Assembly (NCBI RefSeq): GCF_021134715.1 | Contig: NC_060026.1 | Span: 14,375,001-14,439,000 of the forward strand | Source: Daphnia pulex | Taxonomy: Eukaryota; Arthropoda; Branchiopoda; Diplostraca; Daphniidae | Length of the DNA: 64,000 bases | Direction of reading: 5' to 3' | Shown here: piece after piece, positions 27,464 to 40,701 of the stretch | Layout of the letters: every line of letters begins with the position of its first letter | Numbering within the stretch: position 1 is the first letter of the stretch | Translations under genes and position numbers: made by a program | Notes under the pieces: model-generated | Database searches by the model: none | Told to the model about the DNA's origin: nothing | What the model saw: only the letters and a program-made list of their open reading frames with translations

Positions 27464-30400
27464 ATGTCTGGTGAGTAACAACTTGCTAATTGTTGGTGTC
27501 TGTGTTTGCCTAACCCGTCTCAGCTGTCACAACCCAACAAACCATTGTCTAGGCAGATGACGATTCATCCACCACCACCACCACCAGCTAGTACTAGGCA
27601 CAAGCTCGATTAATCAGGATTGCAGATGTGATCGTGCATTATCAAGAAGCTGTTGTGCATGTGAAGACTGGTGTTCAGTGATCTTTGCGTTTATCAGTCA
27701 GTGCTGTGTAACCTGTCGTACTCAGGAATCTGATCTGACATTTGATATTGAATGGGGAGGCAGAAAGTCAGCATGTTTATTAAGTGTATTTCTGATGAGT
27801 GAGCTAGTTTAGAAAAGTAAGTAATCTGCAGCCATTGCTTCTTTTCAACATGCCAGTCAAGGTTGCCATCAAGTGTGTCTACTCACACACACACACACCA
27901 GGCCCCCCTGTCCTTCCTATATCCCCCCCATCACCACCCTCCAGACGTCATACGTTTGTCCGACCGTTGCCATAAGAGAGAGAAACAACCCACGATACAA
28001 CACACACATAGGAAAGGGGAGGACGAAAGGAGAGAAAAAATAAAATGACCAGCAATGGTATCGATTTTTTTTTGAACGTGAACATTGGGTTTAGGGCCGC
28101 CTCTCCGCCTCCCCAATACTTCCGTGCATCTCAATAGATCTTAAAAAGGGAGAGAGAGAGGCAGGGACGAGGCGAATAGAAGGGAGAAGAGAGAAAGAAT
28201 GTGGTGACGGAGCGCCAGTGTGTGTAAAAGGAAAGGATGGAAGAAGAGTGGAATGAGAGATAGAGAGAGAGAGTAACAGTACTGTGTAGTGTATAGTAAG
28301 CTGCTGCTGCAGCCGCAGAAGCAAAAGCAAAGGACTTATAAAGGGAAAAGGTATATACGTATCGGTGTGTGTGTGATATGTTCAGTCAAGGAAATAGCTA
28401 AGAGACTAGCTGGGGGGGAGGGGAGACAAAGTACTAGTATGTGTGTGTGTGTGTGTGTGTACTGTTCGCCCAGTCTGTTATTGATCCGCGATGGGCCTCT
28501 GGACTAGACTCTCACACACACACACAACACTCTTTAGTATAGTATACTAAACAGTACTACTGTACTATGAGTCGGTTTGGTTGCCTTATGAACATAGACA
28601 GCCGACTTGTCTCCTCCGGCGGCCAGTTTGTGCCGAGTTTCTCGCACTCCTATTTTTCTCTAACCAACCAACCATCCGTCCGTCCGTCCGTCCGACCCAC
28701 CCGCACATCGCCCGCTCTCTACCGGTTTATTTCTTCTTTACTTTAGCTTGAGCATTTTTTTTGCTATGCTACACCTTTCGGACTTGGATCAGAGCCCACC
28801 ACCGCCATTCTTTTTCACTTCTGTGGCATTTGCATTACGTTAGTAGTCGAAGCTTGTGTGTGTGTGTGTGTTATAATCACCCAGGGCAGTCCCCATGTCA
28901 CCGACAGGCATAGCCTCGATTCTATTTCTTTCCCGCTTGTCAAGAGAGCGCCCCAAAGAACAACATTTTTAGGTACTAGTGACTGGTGGTGCATTGTGGA
29001 TAAGGAGAAAGAGAGAGAGACTAGTAGACAACTTCCACCTCCGACCTAGCCCGCGCTCCAGGAGTTGCATCCGGCAACTTAGCGAGCGCCCACCAATAAT
29101 CGAGTCCGTGTGTCCTGGAGCTTTTGGTTGGGGACTCGTTAATTCCTTTTCTTTCTCTCTCTCTCTCTATGTATGTATGTATGTGTGTTGTGTGTTGTGT
29201 GTTGCTTATCTCTTTTCTTTCTTTGCCCTCGCGGGCTGTTCTCTTTCTCTCCTTCTTCTTCTTCGTCCTCTTCTTTCCATTTTCTTCGTCTTTCAATTCC
29301 CTTGAAATGTCCCTGATTGGGCGTCGTCGACTGTTGGGCGATCAAGGAGGAAAAGAGAATGAGAGAGAGAAGAGTAAGAAGCAGAGAATGAGAGAGAGAG
29401 AGACACAAAACGATCGATAGAACAGGCAATCTGTGCCCCCTCTCCGATCCCCCGAACCGCCACTATACTAGGCGAGAAGAAAAGTGAGAGGCGTAGATGT
29501 CTAGTAGTGTACTTTGTTGTATTCCACACACATCCAGAAGAGAGCCAGCAGAGAAGCAGCAGCAGCTTTTGACGTCGTGACCTCCTCCCTCACACGCCAC
29601 CCACTATATAGCGACCCCCTTTACTTTCTCTCTGGACCGGCGTCATCGGGATGAATAGAAAACCCCACCGAGCGACCGACCCACCGCCCGCCCGCCCAAC
29701 CTGCCAAAAAGTCAATGCCCAGACAGTCTTAGTGTGGGGTACAGTAGTAGGATCGGGATTGCAGGAGGGGGACGGCATATTTTTCGGGATCCGTCATGGG
29801 GGAGATATTTTTGAGTTTTTTGGAATCCTCAGCATTTTGAAAATATTTCATTTTCTTTTTGTGTGTGGTTCTACAAACAAAAAATTTGTTGTTCCTCTAT
29901 GTGTGCAGGTCCTCGGGTGGACAATTTCCAGGCGTTAGATCCACGCAAGCAAGAGCTGCTGGAGGCCCGCTTCCTCGGCATGAGATCGACGTCGAATCCG
30001 GCCGGCGGGAGTGGCGCCACACTGCAACATCAGCAGCTTCAGCAGCATGCTGCGACTATGGCTGGATCCCACTCTGCTGGGCCACCGCCGGGTTGTCACG
30101 TCATGACAGCAGCGGCAACCAACCAACTAGTACAGCAATCACTCCAACAGCCTAGTCCGTCCAGTCTCCTCAACGCCTCCGCCAACGCACCGCCACTACC
30201 GCCACAACAACAACAGCAACAACAACTTGCAACTCCCCAGTTCACGGCTGCCTATACGAATCCCTCCACCAACAATCATGGTGAGAAGAGATACACTCCC
30301 CATTCCCTCCCAACGATCCCCCACCACCACCAATTTCTTTTTTCCTCCTTCCATCCCTGTCGTAGAACATAAATATGCGTGTGTTGTACACGAAATGTGG

Positions 30401-33400
30401 TCGGACCGGTTTTCTTTTTCCATTGAATCGCTTCAACCCTTTGAATCCAGTTGCTCAGTATTCCCGTCACGTTTTTAACCCTATTGACATAAGACGACCA
30501 AGATCGATGATGAGATAAAAGACCGGCAGGACCATTTTTTAACGATTTCTTTTTTTAATTCTATTTCCAAAAAAATTAGGTTCGGGAGGTTCGGGCAGCT
30601 CTGGAAGCAGTGGCTATTCCAACCCGAATCAGCCGGTCCTGTACAACTTGCCGGCGCCTGGCGGTTTGGGCGGTGGGTGCCCGCCAACTAGTGGATCTAC
30701 TCCTTTGCAACATCAACAACATCTGCAACAACAACAGCAGCAGCACCAGCACAACCAAGATTCGAACCTGAGTACGGGCTCTTCCGACCGGGAACTCATG
30801 CGACTCAACGACAACAACACGAATGAAGAACTACGGACACCTGAGCGCGGTGGCAGTAGTGGAGGTGGCAACAACAGTGGCGGCCCACAGCAGAGGATTT
30901 CTAGCTCTAATGCGATAGCGGCCAGCGTCGGATCGGCCCAGGCGGCCGCACCGACTACCCCCACCGAGCGGAAGAGAAGACGGAAAAATGCCGACGACAC
31001 GGTGGCACCTTTAGGTAATTCCTCGGCTGTTTCTGTTTTGTTTTTTAATTCTTTCCTGACTTTTGATTTGATTTTGACATTACAACCCATCCAAACCCTG
31101 GTCTTCCTTTTCTACCCTGCCACCCTCGCTTGTCGTTTCTGTTCTCTTGGCTTTTTTCCTTTTCGTTTTTGTTGGTTGATACGATTGAATCATTTGGAAT
31201 GACATTAGGCAAACAATCACGTGGAGACAATAAGAAAATCAGCGAATATTTCAAAGGTCACCCACCGAATAGCCCAGGCCGTCAAAGCGGGACCAAATCC
31301 CCATCTCCAGTTCACCAGCAGCAGCAGCAGCAGTTGCAGCCGATGCAGAGCCAACAACAGTCTTTCATGGGAGTGCCCAATATTTGCCCGTCTCCTCAGG
31401 GCGCGGCGACTACCACAACAACAACAACAGCCGCAGCAGCAGCAGCAATCACGGCGTCCTCAACAGTGCCGTCGTCGACTGCCTCCAGTTATCCAAATTC
31501 GAACATGAATCATTCGGCACCGTCTGGTGCGTTTCTTTCGCTTTTACTACACCTCTACCACCTACACCCGCAACTACCTACTACCCCCTTTTTGGCCTGC
31601 TCTCCTTATTTATAACTTTTGTCTTTCGGTCCTTTTTTTCGTGTTGTTGTTGGTGGTGTGGCTGAGATTGAGAGAAAAAGAAAATTTCTTGACGCAATTC
31701 TATTACCGTCCATCAGGTGGCATTCCAGTCAACAATACGGTGATGGTGACTGGAAACGGAACGCCCGGCGGATTCGGATCCGGGCTACAACAGTCTCCTG
31801 TAGCCCAGTCAGTGACAGCCACAGGTGCCCAGGTGACTAGTGGGTCGAATCAGCCGATCGCGGCGGCCGGAGGAGTCCCAGCAGCTTCCACGCCCGCAGG
31901 AGGAGTGGTGGGCGGATCTGATGCCGGATTAATGCAACCACCACGAAACCCGGCGCCTTCGACACACCACAAGAAAGTGGGCGTTGCCGTGGTCTCTTCA
32001 GTGGGCGCCATCGGCGCCGGTCTTGCCGTCTCTGCTGGCCTGGACGGCACCAATAGCAGCGGTGGTGGCATCAACAGCAGCAGCAGCAGTCCGGCCGGAA
32101 GCACAACGAGGCGGAGAGGTGTTGCCGCTGCCACAATTTCCAGTGTTGCCGCTGTCGTCGCAGCGGTGGCAGGTGGCGGGGCCGGCCCCGGTCCACCTCC
32201 CATCGTGACCGGTAAGTTTTATCGTTGAGCTCTGAAACATTGTGAATCTCTAGAAATGACTTGATTTTATTATCGATTTTATTCTCTCGTTCAAAGTAGA
32301 AGTCAATAAAACACAACAACAGAACGAGCTGGAGCTCAAAGAGAATCGGATAGACGAGCTGTTGCGATCGAACGAAGAATTATCGGCCAAAGTGTCTGCC
32401 CAGCAGAAGGTGGTTGACCAGCAAAAGGCTTCCATTCAAAAGTGTCTAGACGTTGTCAAAAAATTGCTGATCGAGAAATCGACCATCGAGAAGAAGGAGG
32501 CCAGGGCGCGATGTATGCAAAACCGGCTCAGGCTCGGCCAGTTCGTGACGCAAAGGGTCGGGGCCACTTTCCAGGAAAACTGGACGGACGGCTACGCTTT
32601 CCAGGAGCTGGCCAAGCGACAGGAAGAGCTGAGCACCCTGCGCGAAGAAATCGACAGGCAGCGTAAACTCTTGTGCAAGCGGAAGCCGACCACGTCGGAA
32701 ACGCCGACGGGAACGACCCGGAAGCGGACGGCGGCCGGCAGCGGCAGCTCTAGCACCTCTTCCGGGCGAGACTCGTCCAACAGCAACAACCTCCTCAACG
32801 GGACGGAGAGTACGCTCAAGTCGGGCGACCTCAACCGCGACTTCAACATCCAGGAGTACTACGAGGCCGAGGAGATCCTGAAATTGAAGCAGAACGCTTT
32901 GAAGAAGGAGGACGGCGACCTGCAGCTGGAAATGGAGAAGCTGGAACGTGAGCGCAACCTGCACATTCGCGAACTGAAGCGGATTCACAACGAGGACCAG
33001 AGTCGCTTCAACAACCACCCCATCCTCAACGATCGGTACCTGCTCCTCATGCTGCTGGGCAAAGGCGGCTTTAGTGAGGTCCACAAAGCCTTTGACCTCA
33101 AGGTACTTGTTTTGATTCCTTGTCTTGTCAATTATTAGAAAAGTGGGGCATGTTGACAATTTGGCGTTTTTGCAGGAGCAACGGTACGTGGCTTGTAAGG
33201 TCCATCAGTTGAACAAAGACTGGAAGGACGACAAGAAAGCCAATTATATCAAGCACGCTCTCCGCGAGTACAATATTCACAAGCAGTTGGACCATTCAAG
33301 AGTCGTGCGGTTGTTTGACGTTTTCGAGATTGACGCCAACTCGTTCTGCACCGTCCTCGAGTACTGCGACGGCCACGATCTGGATTTCTATCTGAAACAG

Positions 33401-34345
33401 CACAAGATTATCGGCGAACGGGAAGCCAGGTACAAAAAAACAACAACAACAACACTCACTCTCGGCTATTTTTCCTAATTAAAATGTTGTTGTGTCTTTT
33501 TGTTTTTACTTCAGGTCGATCATTACGCAAGTTGTTTCGGCTTTGAAATACCTGAACGAGATCAAACCTCCAGTCATTCACTACGATTTGAAGCCGGGCA
33601 ACATCCTGTTGAGCAACGGTAGCATTTGCGGTGATATCAAAATCACGGATTTCGGCCTCTCGAAAATCATGGACGAGGACAATTACAATCCGGAGCACGG
33701 CATGGATCTGACGTCGCAAGGCGCCGGAACCTACTGGTACCTGCCGCCGGAATGCTTTGTTGTCGGCAAAACGCCACCCAAAATCTCCTCCAAAGTCGAC
33801 GTCTGGAGCGTCGGCGTCATTTTTTATCAGTGTCTCTATGGTAAATCATTTATAACTTTAATTTCAATTTAACCTCCTACAATTTAATTTGTTTTTTTTT
33901 TGCAGGTAAAAAACCATTCGGACACAATCAGTCGCAAGCCACCATTTTGGAGGAGAACACCATACTCAAAGCGACTGAGGTGCAGTTTCCCACCAAGCCA
34001 GCTGTTAGTTCGGAAGCCAAAGTAAATACGAATGAAATTCAATTTTTAAAATGAAGTGAAATTAACTTTTTATTTGTTTTTCCCCGTTAGAACTTTATCC
34101 GGCGATGTTTAGCGTATCGCAAAGAGGATCGAGACGACGTGCTGTCACTGGCCCGTCACGAATACCTGCAGCCGCCTGTCTCAAAGCACGGGCGCCAGTC
34201 AGCTCAAGTGCAGCAGCAGCTGCAACAACAGCAACACCATCACCAACTACAGCAACAACAGCAGCAGCACCAAAGTCAGCCGCAGTCGGGACTCTTTACT
34301 GGAGCCTTTGTCAGTTCGGGAATGAACGCATCCAGTTCGTCCTAG
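27464..34345 (+). CDS. TLK: Tousled-like serine/threonine kinase
   Basis: Nuclear kinase that in animals phosphorylates the histone chaperone Asf1. Ten coding exons: 27464-27470, 29909-30280, 30580-31014, 31209-31526, 31717-32211, 32300-33102, 33176-33429, 33515-33840, 33906-34021, 34091-34345; about 1126 residues. The first exon contributes only MSG; the family start follows ([20 protein letters not shown]). Residues 125-540 are Gln-, Ser-, Ala- and Gly-rich. [10 protein letters not shown] is a TLK hallmark. Coiled coils cover about 555-780. The kinase domain starts near 785: [92 protein letters not shown] in place of HRD is normal for TLK. Exon 6 could start 3 nt earlier. A His/Gln-rich tail follows the kinase. 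Confidence 0.95.
27471..29908 (+). other. Long first coding intron of the Tousled-like kinase
   Basis: A 2.4-kb intron between the 7-nt start exon and the second coding exon, far longer than other introns in the window. It is full of simple repeats: CA at 27882-27898, GA tracts near 28150-28275 and 29000-29020, TG at 28438-28460, a CCGT tetranucleotide at about 28677-28694, CT then ATGT at 29153-29185. No exon or RNA gene is evident. Such introns often hold regulatory elements or alternative first exons; that is inference. Confidence 0.5.
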
Positions 34346-37300
34346 ACCCAGAAAGAAACAAGACAACAAACAACAACATCAACAACAACCAAAAGACTAA
34401 AAAAAAAATGAAATAACGAGATAACATTGAAAAACATGAAATGAAGCACCTGCTCTCGATCCTCCTCTTCTTCCTTCTTTACTTCTCCTCCACCGTGATC
34501 AATTGTCAAAAAAACAACAAAAGAAAATAGCAGGAGAAAAGAAAAACCCACCCTCCCGGCCCCTCCCAATGAAATGCTCTGTCGAGGACTGGAAAAAAAC
34601 AAAACAGGGGAAGGAATTAATTCATTTTTTTTTTCTAAATTCAAAAGTTTATGCGAGTGAGAGTGTGAGAAAATAATTGTAAAGTACGTAACTATTGAAA
34701 AGAAGAAGACGACAGAAAATGATGCCAGTGTATCTCGTGTGTGTTCGTGTTTCAAAGAAGAAGGAGAAAAAAAAAGTGAGAGTGGTGTGTGAAAACGTTT
34801 GCGCTCGTGTTAAGTGTGTGCCGTGTGTGACGTTGTTGGTTGCTGAATACCGACGAACCAGGTCTGTGATGATGCCTCCTTTTTTTGATGATTGTGCGGC
34901 CACTTCCCCCCCTATCCCCCCATTACTACCCCCCTTACTTCCGTCATCCTTTACCGACATCGGCTTCAAGCTACAATTGATAACTGTGCGTGTGTTTTTT
35001 TTTTCGAGTGTGACTACCTACTCCTACAAACTGGCAAACAACAGCACCCGATCGGAATTTTAAAAAATATATCCAGCGGATCATAATTTTTTTTTTCCGG
35101 CGGAAGGCGGAAGGATTATACAACACGATATACTTCTTCTAATCCTCCCATACATCATTCGTCTCGTGCTGCTGCTCCCTCCCTACTCTTTTTCCAATTA
35201 TTATCAACATATTTGTTTGTTTGATTATTTTTTTTTCCCTTCTTTCCTTTTGGGTCTTGTTCATATCTTCCCTCCATCATTTTCATTCTCTCTCTCGTCA
35301 CCATTAATCCATTTGTCAAACCGCGTGTGTGTGTGTTTTGTATGTGCCGCGACCTCCCGACCCTCATCGTGCGAGTGCGATCTGCTCGCGCTGATATTTA
35401 GACAATGAGGAAATTCTAAAGAAGGAAAGAAACCGGCCAAAAAAGTCTGCTAATTATTTTTTTTTTTTTTCGTTTTTCTTCTTCCTCCTCCGCCCAGCCC
35501 TACAATAATGTTATTTGCCGATTCCGCTCCATCTTAATTCACGTTTTTTTTTCTCTCACCCCTCCCCACATCTCAAATTCCTTTATTCTCCGTCATCCAA
35601 AAGTCTTTTTCCGGCCAATTTTTTCAATGACGATTGGTTCATTCAAAAGCTGCTGCTGCTGCTGTGTGTATGTGTGTGTGTGTGAATTCCCTCATTTATG
35701 ATATGCAGATGATCGCTCCTCCTCCTCCCCCCAATCTTTCTAATCTTTCTCAATTGAATTTTTTTCTCTCTTTACAATGACCGTTTGATTGACAAAGAAA
35801 TACTTCTCTCTCTCTTGCTCTCGAAAAAAAAAACAGAAAAACAAAAAAGAAACGGCAATCTTTTTTCATACACTTATCGTATACCGATATACGTATATAA
35901 CAAAACATATTTTTTTTTTAAATTATCATCGATTCATTTATTTTCGAGATGGAGAGGAGAAATTGATTCAAACACAATCCTAAGGGAAATTCATTTTTAT
36001 TGAATGAACGCAGTGACAGCAAGCAGACGACGTCGTCGTGAAAGACCCTGTCTTTCATCGACTCATTCCACCACTATCAACACCCTCAGAATTGATTTTG
36101 CACCACGCCCTTTTAAGTAACGCAGATATTTGTTTTTATTACAATTTTTCATGTCATACCACACACACATCATACACACACGCAGCCACTCCTCCCTGTT
36201 TTTTTCCCCTTTCCAATGAACGATTTTAAAAAAAGAAATGACTTGGAAGACGAAAAGTTTTGGACTACAAACAATTGCGCCGCGTTAATATAAATGAAAA
36301 TAATAGACGTGCAAAACAAAACATGATGTCAAAAAAAGCAAAACCAATTTTTAGCATGTGTTTTCATTTGTGCTTGTAAATAATAACAATAATTATTATT
36401 AATTATGGTGATGATTTTTGGATGATGAAACTCCTTCACTGATTTGGGCCAGGTCGCATCGGAGTAGTAGACCCAGGAAAACTTGCGCGGAATCTATGAT
36501 GAGAGAGAAAATAGAAAATGGACAAGTTCTCTTCATGAATTGAACAGTGTGACTAATTGCCGTAATGTAATAAACCAAACCCCTCGTTCCTTTTGTCGTC
36601 TTCTTCTAAATCCATCAAAATCAAGACAAAATGATGAACCTATTTCTGATTATTTTTTAAATTATTCATGCGCCTATTCACTGTCTCCTTCAAAAATTTG
36701 TGTTTTTCTTTTCTTCAAATTCCTGGATATTATTAACTCCCTTTTTTTAGTTATCAAAAAAGATCCTTGTAATATTTTTTCCTCCCAATCCTTCCTGCCT
36801 TTATTCCCATTATTTCCGTTTTTTTTTTCATGCAAAAAGAAAAGAATGAAAGAAAAATGGCGATTGATATTTATCGTCGCCGAAACATAAACGGGGTGAC
36901 AAACAACACGATCACAAAAAAATGCAAAAAAAATCAACCAATTTGTTTTTCTTTTGTCAAAATTTATTTCGGCTAATTTTATTTGCTACTTCCTCCTCTA
37001 GCGGCTACTTAACGAATTAGCCAAATTTCGTGAATTGTCAAAAAAGTCTCAAAAGACTCTTATTTAGTGATGAACCGATAAAACATTCTTCTTTTCATGA
37101 GTCATGAAACAGACGACACCAAGGACGACGTCGATGAAAGAAAGAAGTCACGGAATTAGACACGACGCTTCTTTTTGGGGAAGGGGGCGGCGGCGGCCAT
37201 GATGTTATCCGATAGGGCCCTCTATAACCGTGACGGCCGAGTTCTGTATGCCAGTGCCAACGGTCCGTGGTGTGACGTGGTGTTACATGTCCGCACTAAA

Positions 37301-38754
37301 AGGAACAGGGCCGGTCGGGCGACTCGTTGAATGTGTCTACGCTGCATATTATAATCCCGGAGACACACACAGTGTCACACAAGTGACTCCGCCCACCGTG
37401 AGCTTGGTTATACAAAACGACGGGGATGACACGTATTATTACACGTAAGCATCCGATAAAATAGAGACGAGGAAATGTTCAAAAATAGCTCGCAGTCTTT
37501 TCATACATGAACGCCGAGTAGCGTATATTTCCAGGGTCTTTAACCAGCCAACCCAACCGTGCACACACACACAAAGACATTTTGGATATTTTTAAAAATG
37601 AACTTTTTTTATTTTTTGTGGGTTTTTAGCTGCTGGCTGGGAATATGGTCGTGCTCGTTCAATTAGAAAACAACCTGTTACATATACAATGGGGATTTGA
37701 AAGGGAACAAATCTAAAACCACAAAACTATTAAGCTACGTTGAAATGCCTGTGGGTTATGGCGGTCTATAAATAGAAATCCGTTCCGTTGGACACACGCT
37801 GTGATTACAGACAAGAGTCCCGAATTTCGTACACGTGGATGGCAGTTCCATTAGCAGCGCTCGACTTCCCATTTATTCCCACATTTCTTTTCTGGGACAG
37901 TAATTATAACGATAGCGAACATCGATGAATTCAATATCATGCCAGTCGGCCTTGATCCCGAGAAAAACATTTAATATCCAACTCTTTTAACGAAAAATAA
38001 TGAGTGCATGTTGCTAGGGCCGAGAGCGTGAGTAAACAAGTTTCTTTTGAAAATCCCGTCAGGCACCACTTCTTGCCATCGTACGGACAACGGGAGAACC
38101 ATGTCCTCCTATCGATCCACCTGTTTTTCCTCTTTTTCAAATATCGAATAACAGTCTTCTGTAAATATAAATTGTAAACTTTAATCACGTTGAAGAGAAA
38201 AAGGATTTAGAACGCGATGAAATTACAACTAGACGTCTTTTTAACCAAAATTGAATTTTGTCTGCTAGTTGAGAAAATGGCGACGTTTGTTATGAATACT
38301 GACAGTAACAGCCTACCTCATCATTTTCGTTCGTAGACTCGGCTACAATGTTCTTCTCATTAGTCTATGGATAGAAAATGATATAGGGATCCCGAACACG
38401 TGAACGTATCGAAGAACTGAGCACATCTCACTGACCAATTTCGTTCGTGTGTATCGAATAAATTGCATTCGAAAAATAAGAAGGGTCGAAGCCCCCCTCG
38501 AAGGCGCATGTTTTCTCATGACCAATCCGGTAACCCACGGTAACCCGTCTTGGACTGCCCACTGTAGACCAGGAAAGGTAACGACCTATTGGAGGAGGCC
38601 GTCCTCTGATGATCCAGTTCCATGTACTGCTTTTGGATTTCTAGGTATATTTATTTCGACCAGTCTTCACTGTTGAGTCTTTGCTGTTGGTTGTGTTTCC
38701 TGTGAACTCGTGTGAACCCTTTCATAACCCTGGGGTTGATTATTGTTATGACAG
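34346..38754. other. 3' UTR of the Tousled-like kinase and intergenic DNA
   Basis: About 4.4 kb. The first 2 kb is A-, T- and C-rich and could be an extended 3' UTR. I find no convincing exon. Simple repeats include a (CTG)n/(TG)n block at 35649-35684. From about 38690 the sequence leads to an acceptor-like 'ttatgacag' directly before the ATG at 38755, which suggests that a 5' UTR exon of the next gene lies somewhere upstream. Confidence 0.4.
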
Positions 38755-39697
38755 ATGTCTCTTTCAACAAACGAAAGCATCAGCAGCCCAGAAAGTGGTC
38801 CCATCATTCAGTTGGATCACTCAACAGTTGACGTACAAGTAAGTGGGTTGTTGGTTGTTAACCTAAACTTGCATGTTTTATATTTAAGCTACTTATTGCT
38901 AAATAAGGTGCGGATATTTTCCTCTTCAATGGCATCCCGAGGCGCAAATCAGCCGAATACCGCCCCATTGGCCGCTGACTTGACTATTCGTTTGCCTCCC
39001 GTTCAGCACTCTGGTAACCATCATCCTCTTTGTTAGGATCGGCAATCGATAATATAATAATGGTTTATTTGTTGTTTCTAATAAATTTAGGATCACGGAA
39101 TCATTCGGGGGCTCGCACGCACATCACAGAAGGAAGTGCGTGGAAAGGCCAGCAGCAGCAGCAGAATCGGCCTTGCCCCGCTATTGTCGGAGGAGGAGCG
39201 ACCCTAAATCCCGGTTGGCTTCCAACTGATACTGGAGGTCGCGTGAATAATAATCCAACTAATTACGCTAACCGACGCAGAAGTCCCAGCCCGTCAGTTA
39301 GGAAATCTCCCGCCGTCGGCCATCAGACAACTAATCTGGCAATGGGGGCTACTCATCAGCAGCACCGACCCAATAACGTCTCCTCGGCACGATCTTCATA
39401 TCACGCAGGGTGTCAGCATTCGAACCAGTCAAGGATTCCCGTCTATCAACGTAATCAATCATTCGACACGGTTCAGAGTCTCTGGGTTTTTCAAAACCTT
39501 CTAATCGGGTTGGACTTTTTTTTTTCCATTTTGCAATTTTTTTGGTTTCTGGGCGTTTACAGTTTCATCCTCGATTTCATCGCCTTCGGCATCACGCTCC
39601 TATCCACAGCCGCTGGAGCTTCTCATTCCAGCCGTCCGAACTCCGCATCGATTTTCCTACCACAATCCAGCCGTGGCGGCGATGGCAGCAGCAGCAG
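38755..39697 (+). CDS. Probable N-terminal exons of a long PDE10 isoform
   Basis: Three exons (38755-38838, 38908-39013, 39091-39697) encode a Ser/Pro/Asn/Gln-rich, apparently disordered region starting MSLSTNESISSPESG, with a CAG-encoded Gln run. No domain is recognised. The frame runs on to TGA at 39702-39704, but a donor AGCAG|GTTTTG at 39697/39698 is in phase 2 and would join exactly to the acceptor before the phosphodiesterase start at 40702, giving ...GDGSSS-R-MGDGPLSS. The phase match and the matching strand suggest a long PDE10 N-terminus. A T-rich hydrophobic stretch (about 39486-39609) inside the last exon looks like an unspliced intron; removing 39478-39609 keeps the frame but uses a weak donor. 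It could instead be a separate small gene. Confidence 0.5.
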
Positions 39698-40701
39698 GTT
39701 TTGATTGACTCCTCTATTGAATCCCATTAAGTCCTCCCGTCTCAGCGGGAAAAAGAGAAAAATCCTTTTCCCGTTTATCTCGGTGATGGTATAGGGGGCG
39801 CGTTGAGATTGGCGGGCATTGATAAGATAATAATACAAAAACACGCAACACAAAGCCCTCGAAACCCCGGCACATAATCATCAACATACGTAAGCTGCGT
39901 GTGTGTGCCCCGCCAGATTATTACAAAATGGTCTAAGGAAAAACTCGCTGGTTAGTTAATCTTTGAGCTGAGAGCACGATAGCAATGATTGGGCATGAGT
40001 TCCACATTTACGTCATCAACTGGTCGCAACCTTAAAAAAAAAAGACACTCGCCCTTTCGCCTTCGGTCGTGTCGCATCTCTTCAATACCGAAAATTTTTC
40101 GTTTTGGCCGCATTTCCAACAGAAAAATCGTCTGCGCATCACAGCAGTTTGAGGCGCTGCCTCGGATTCATTTCGACAAAACAAACAACAAGATTTCATT
40201 CAGCATTACAGGAAATCAGTGGAAGCGTCGAGTTTAAGATTTTGGTTTTTCAATCAAGAGGTTTAAAGCTTTTAAATCCCCTCCCCAGTGATTATGTGAT
40301 AGTGAATCCGGTTTTATTTCTAAATCGAATCAGGAGTAGAAAATCCAATCGACAAAGTTGTTACCCTGACACTGCTACTTGTTTCCTGTCGCGACAGCTA
40401 GTGCAACTAGACGTAAACGAATGTCGAGAGTTTAATTGAGTGTATTTTACGATCGAATAGGAATGCGAAAGCCTTGATACTCTTAAGGAAATTTACCTCA
40501 AATATCCCTTGTGATTAAAGTTACCGAATTGTTTATAAAGCTGTGCTAATCCTCGGTGCTGCTGTGTACTTTTGCTGTTGCTGATAAGCCACGTTGTAAA
40601 ACATCATCACCTACATTGGTGTCGCTGATGAGATATCGCTTATAAAATCTCAAGTTCCGTTTGATTGTGTATACGTACTAAATTCACCTCTACTAGGCAG
40701 G

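Noticed and set aside
29021-29429. Several overlapping open frames on both strands rich in Arg/Glu/Lys or Ser/Leu/Phe
   Set aside because: They are translations of GA/CT and TG microsatellites inside a Tousled-like kinase intron.
31527-31716. Hydrophobic frame before the fifth kinase exon ([14 protein letters not shown]...)
   Set aside because: It is intron sequence read through; the donor after CCGTCTG and acceptor CATCAG keep the TLK frame without it.
32446-33159. 237-codon minus-strand frame
   Set aside because: It is the shadow of the Tousled-like kinase coiled-coil exon; the plus strand carries the conserved TLK sequence.
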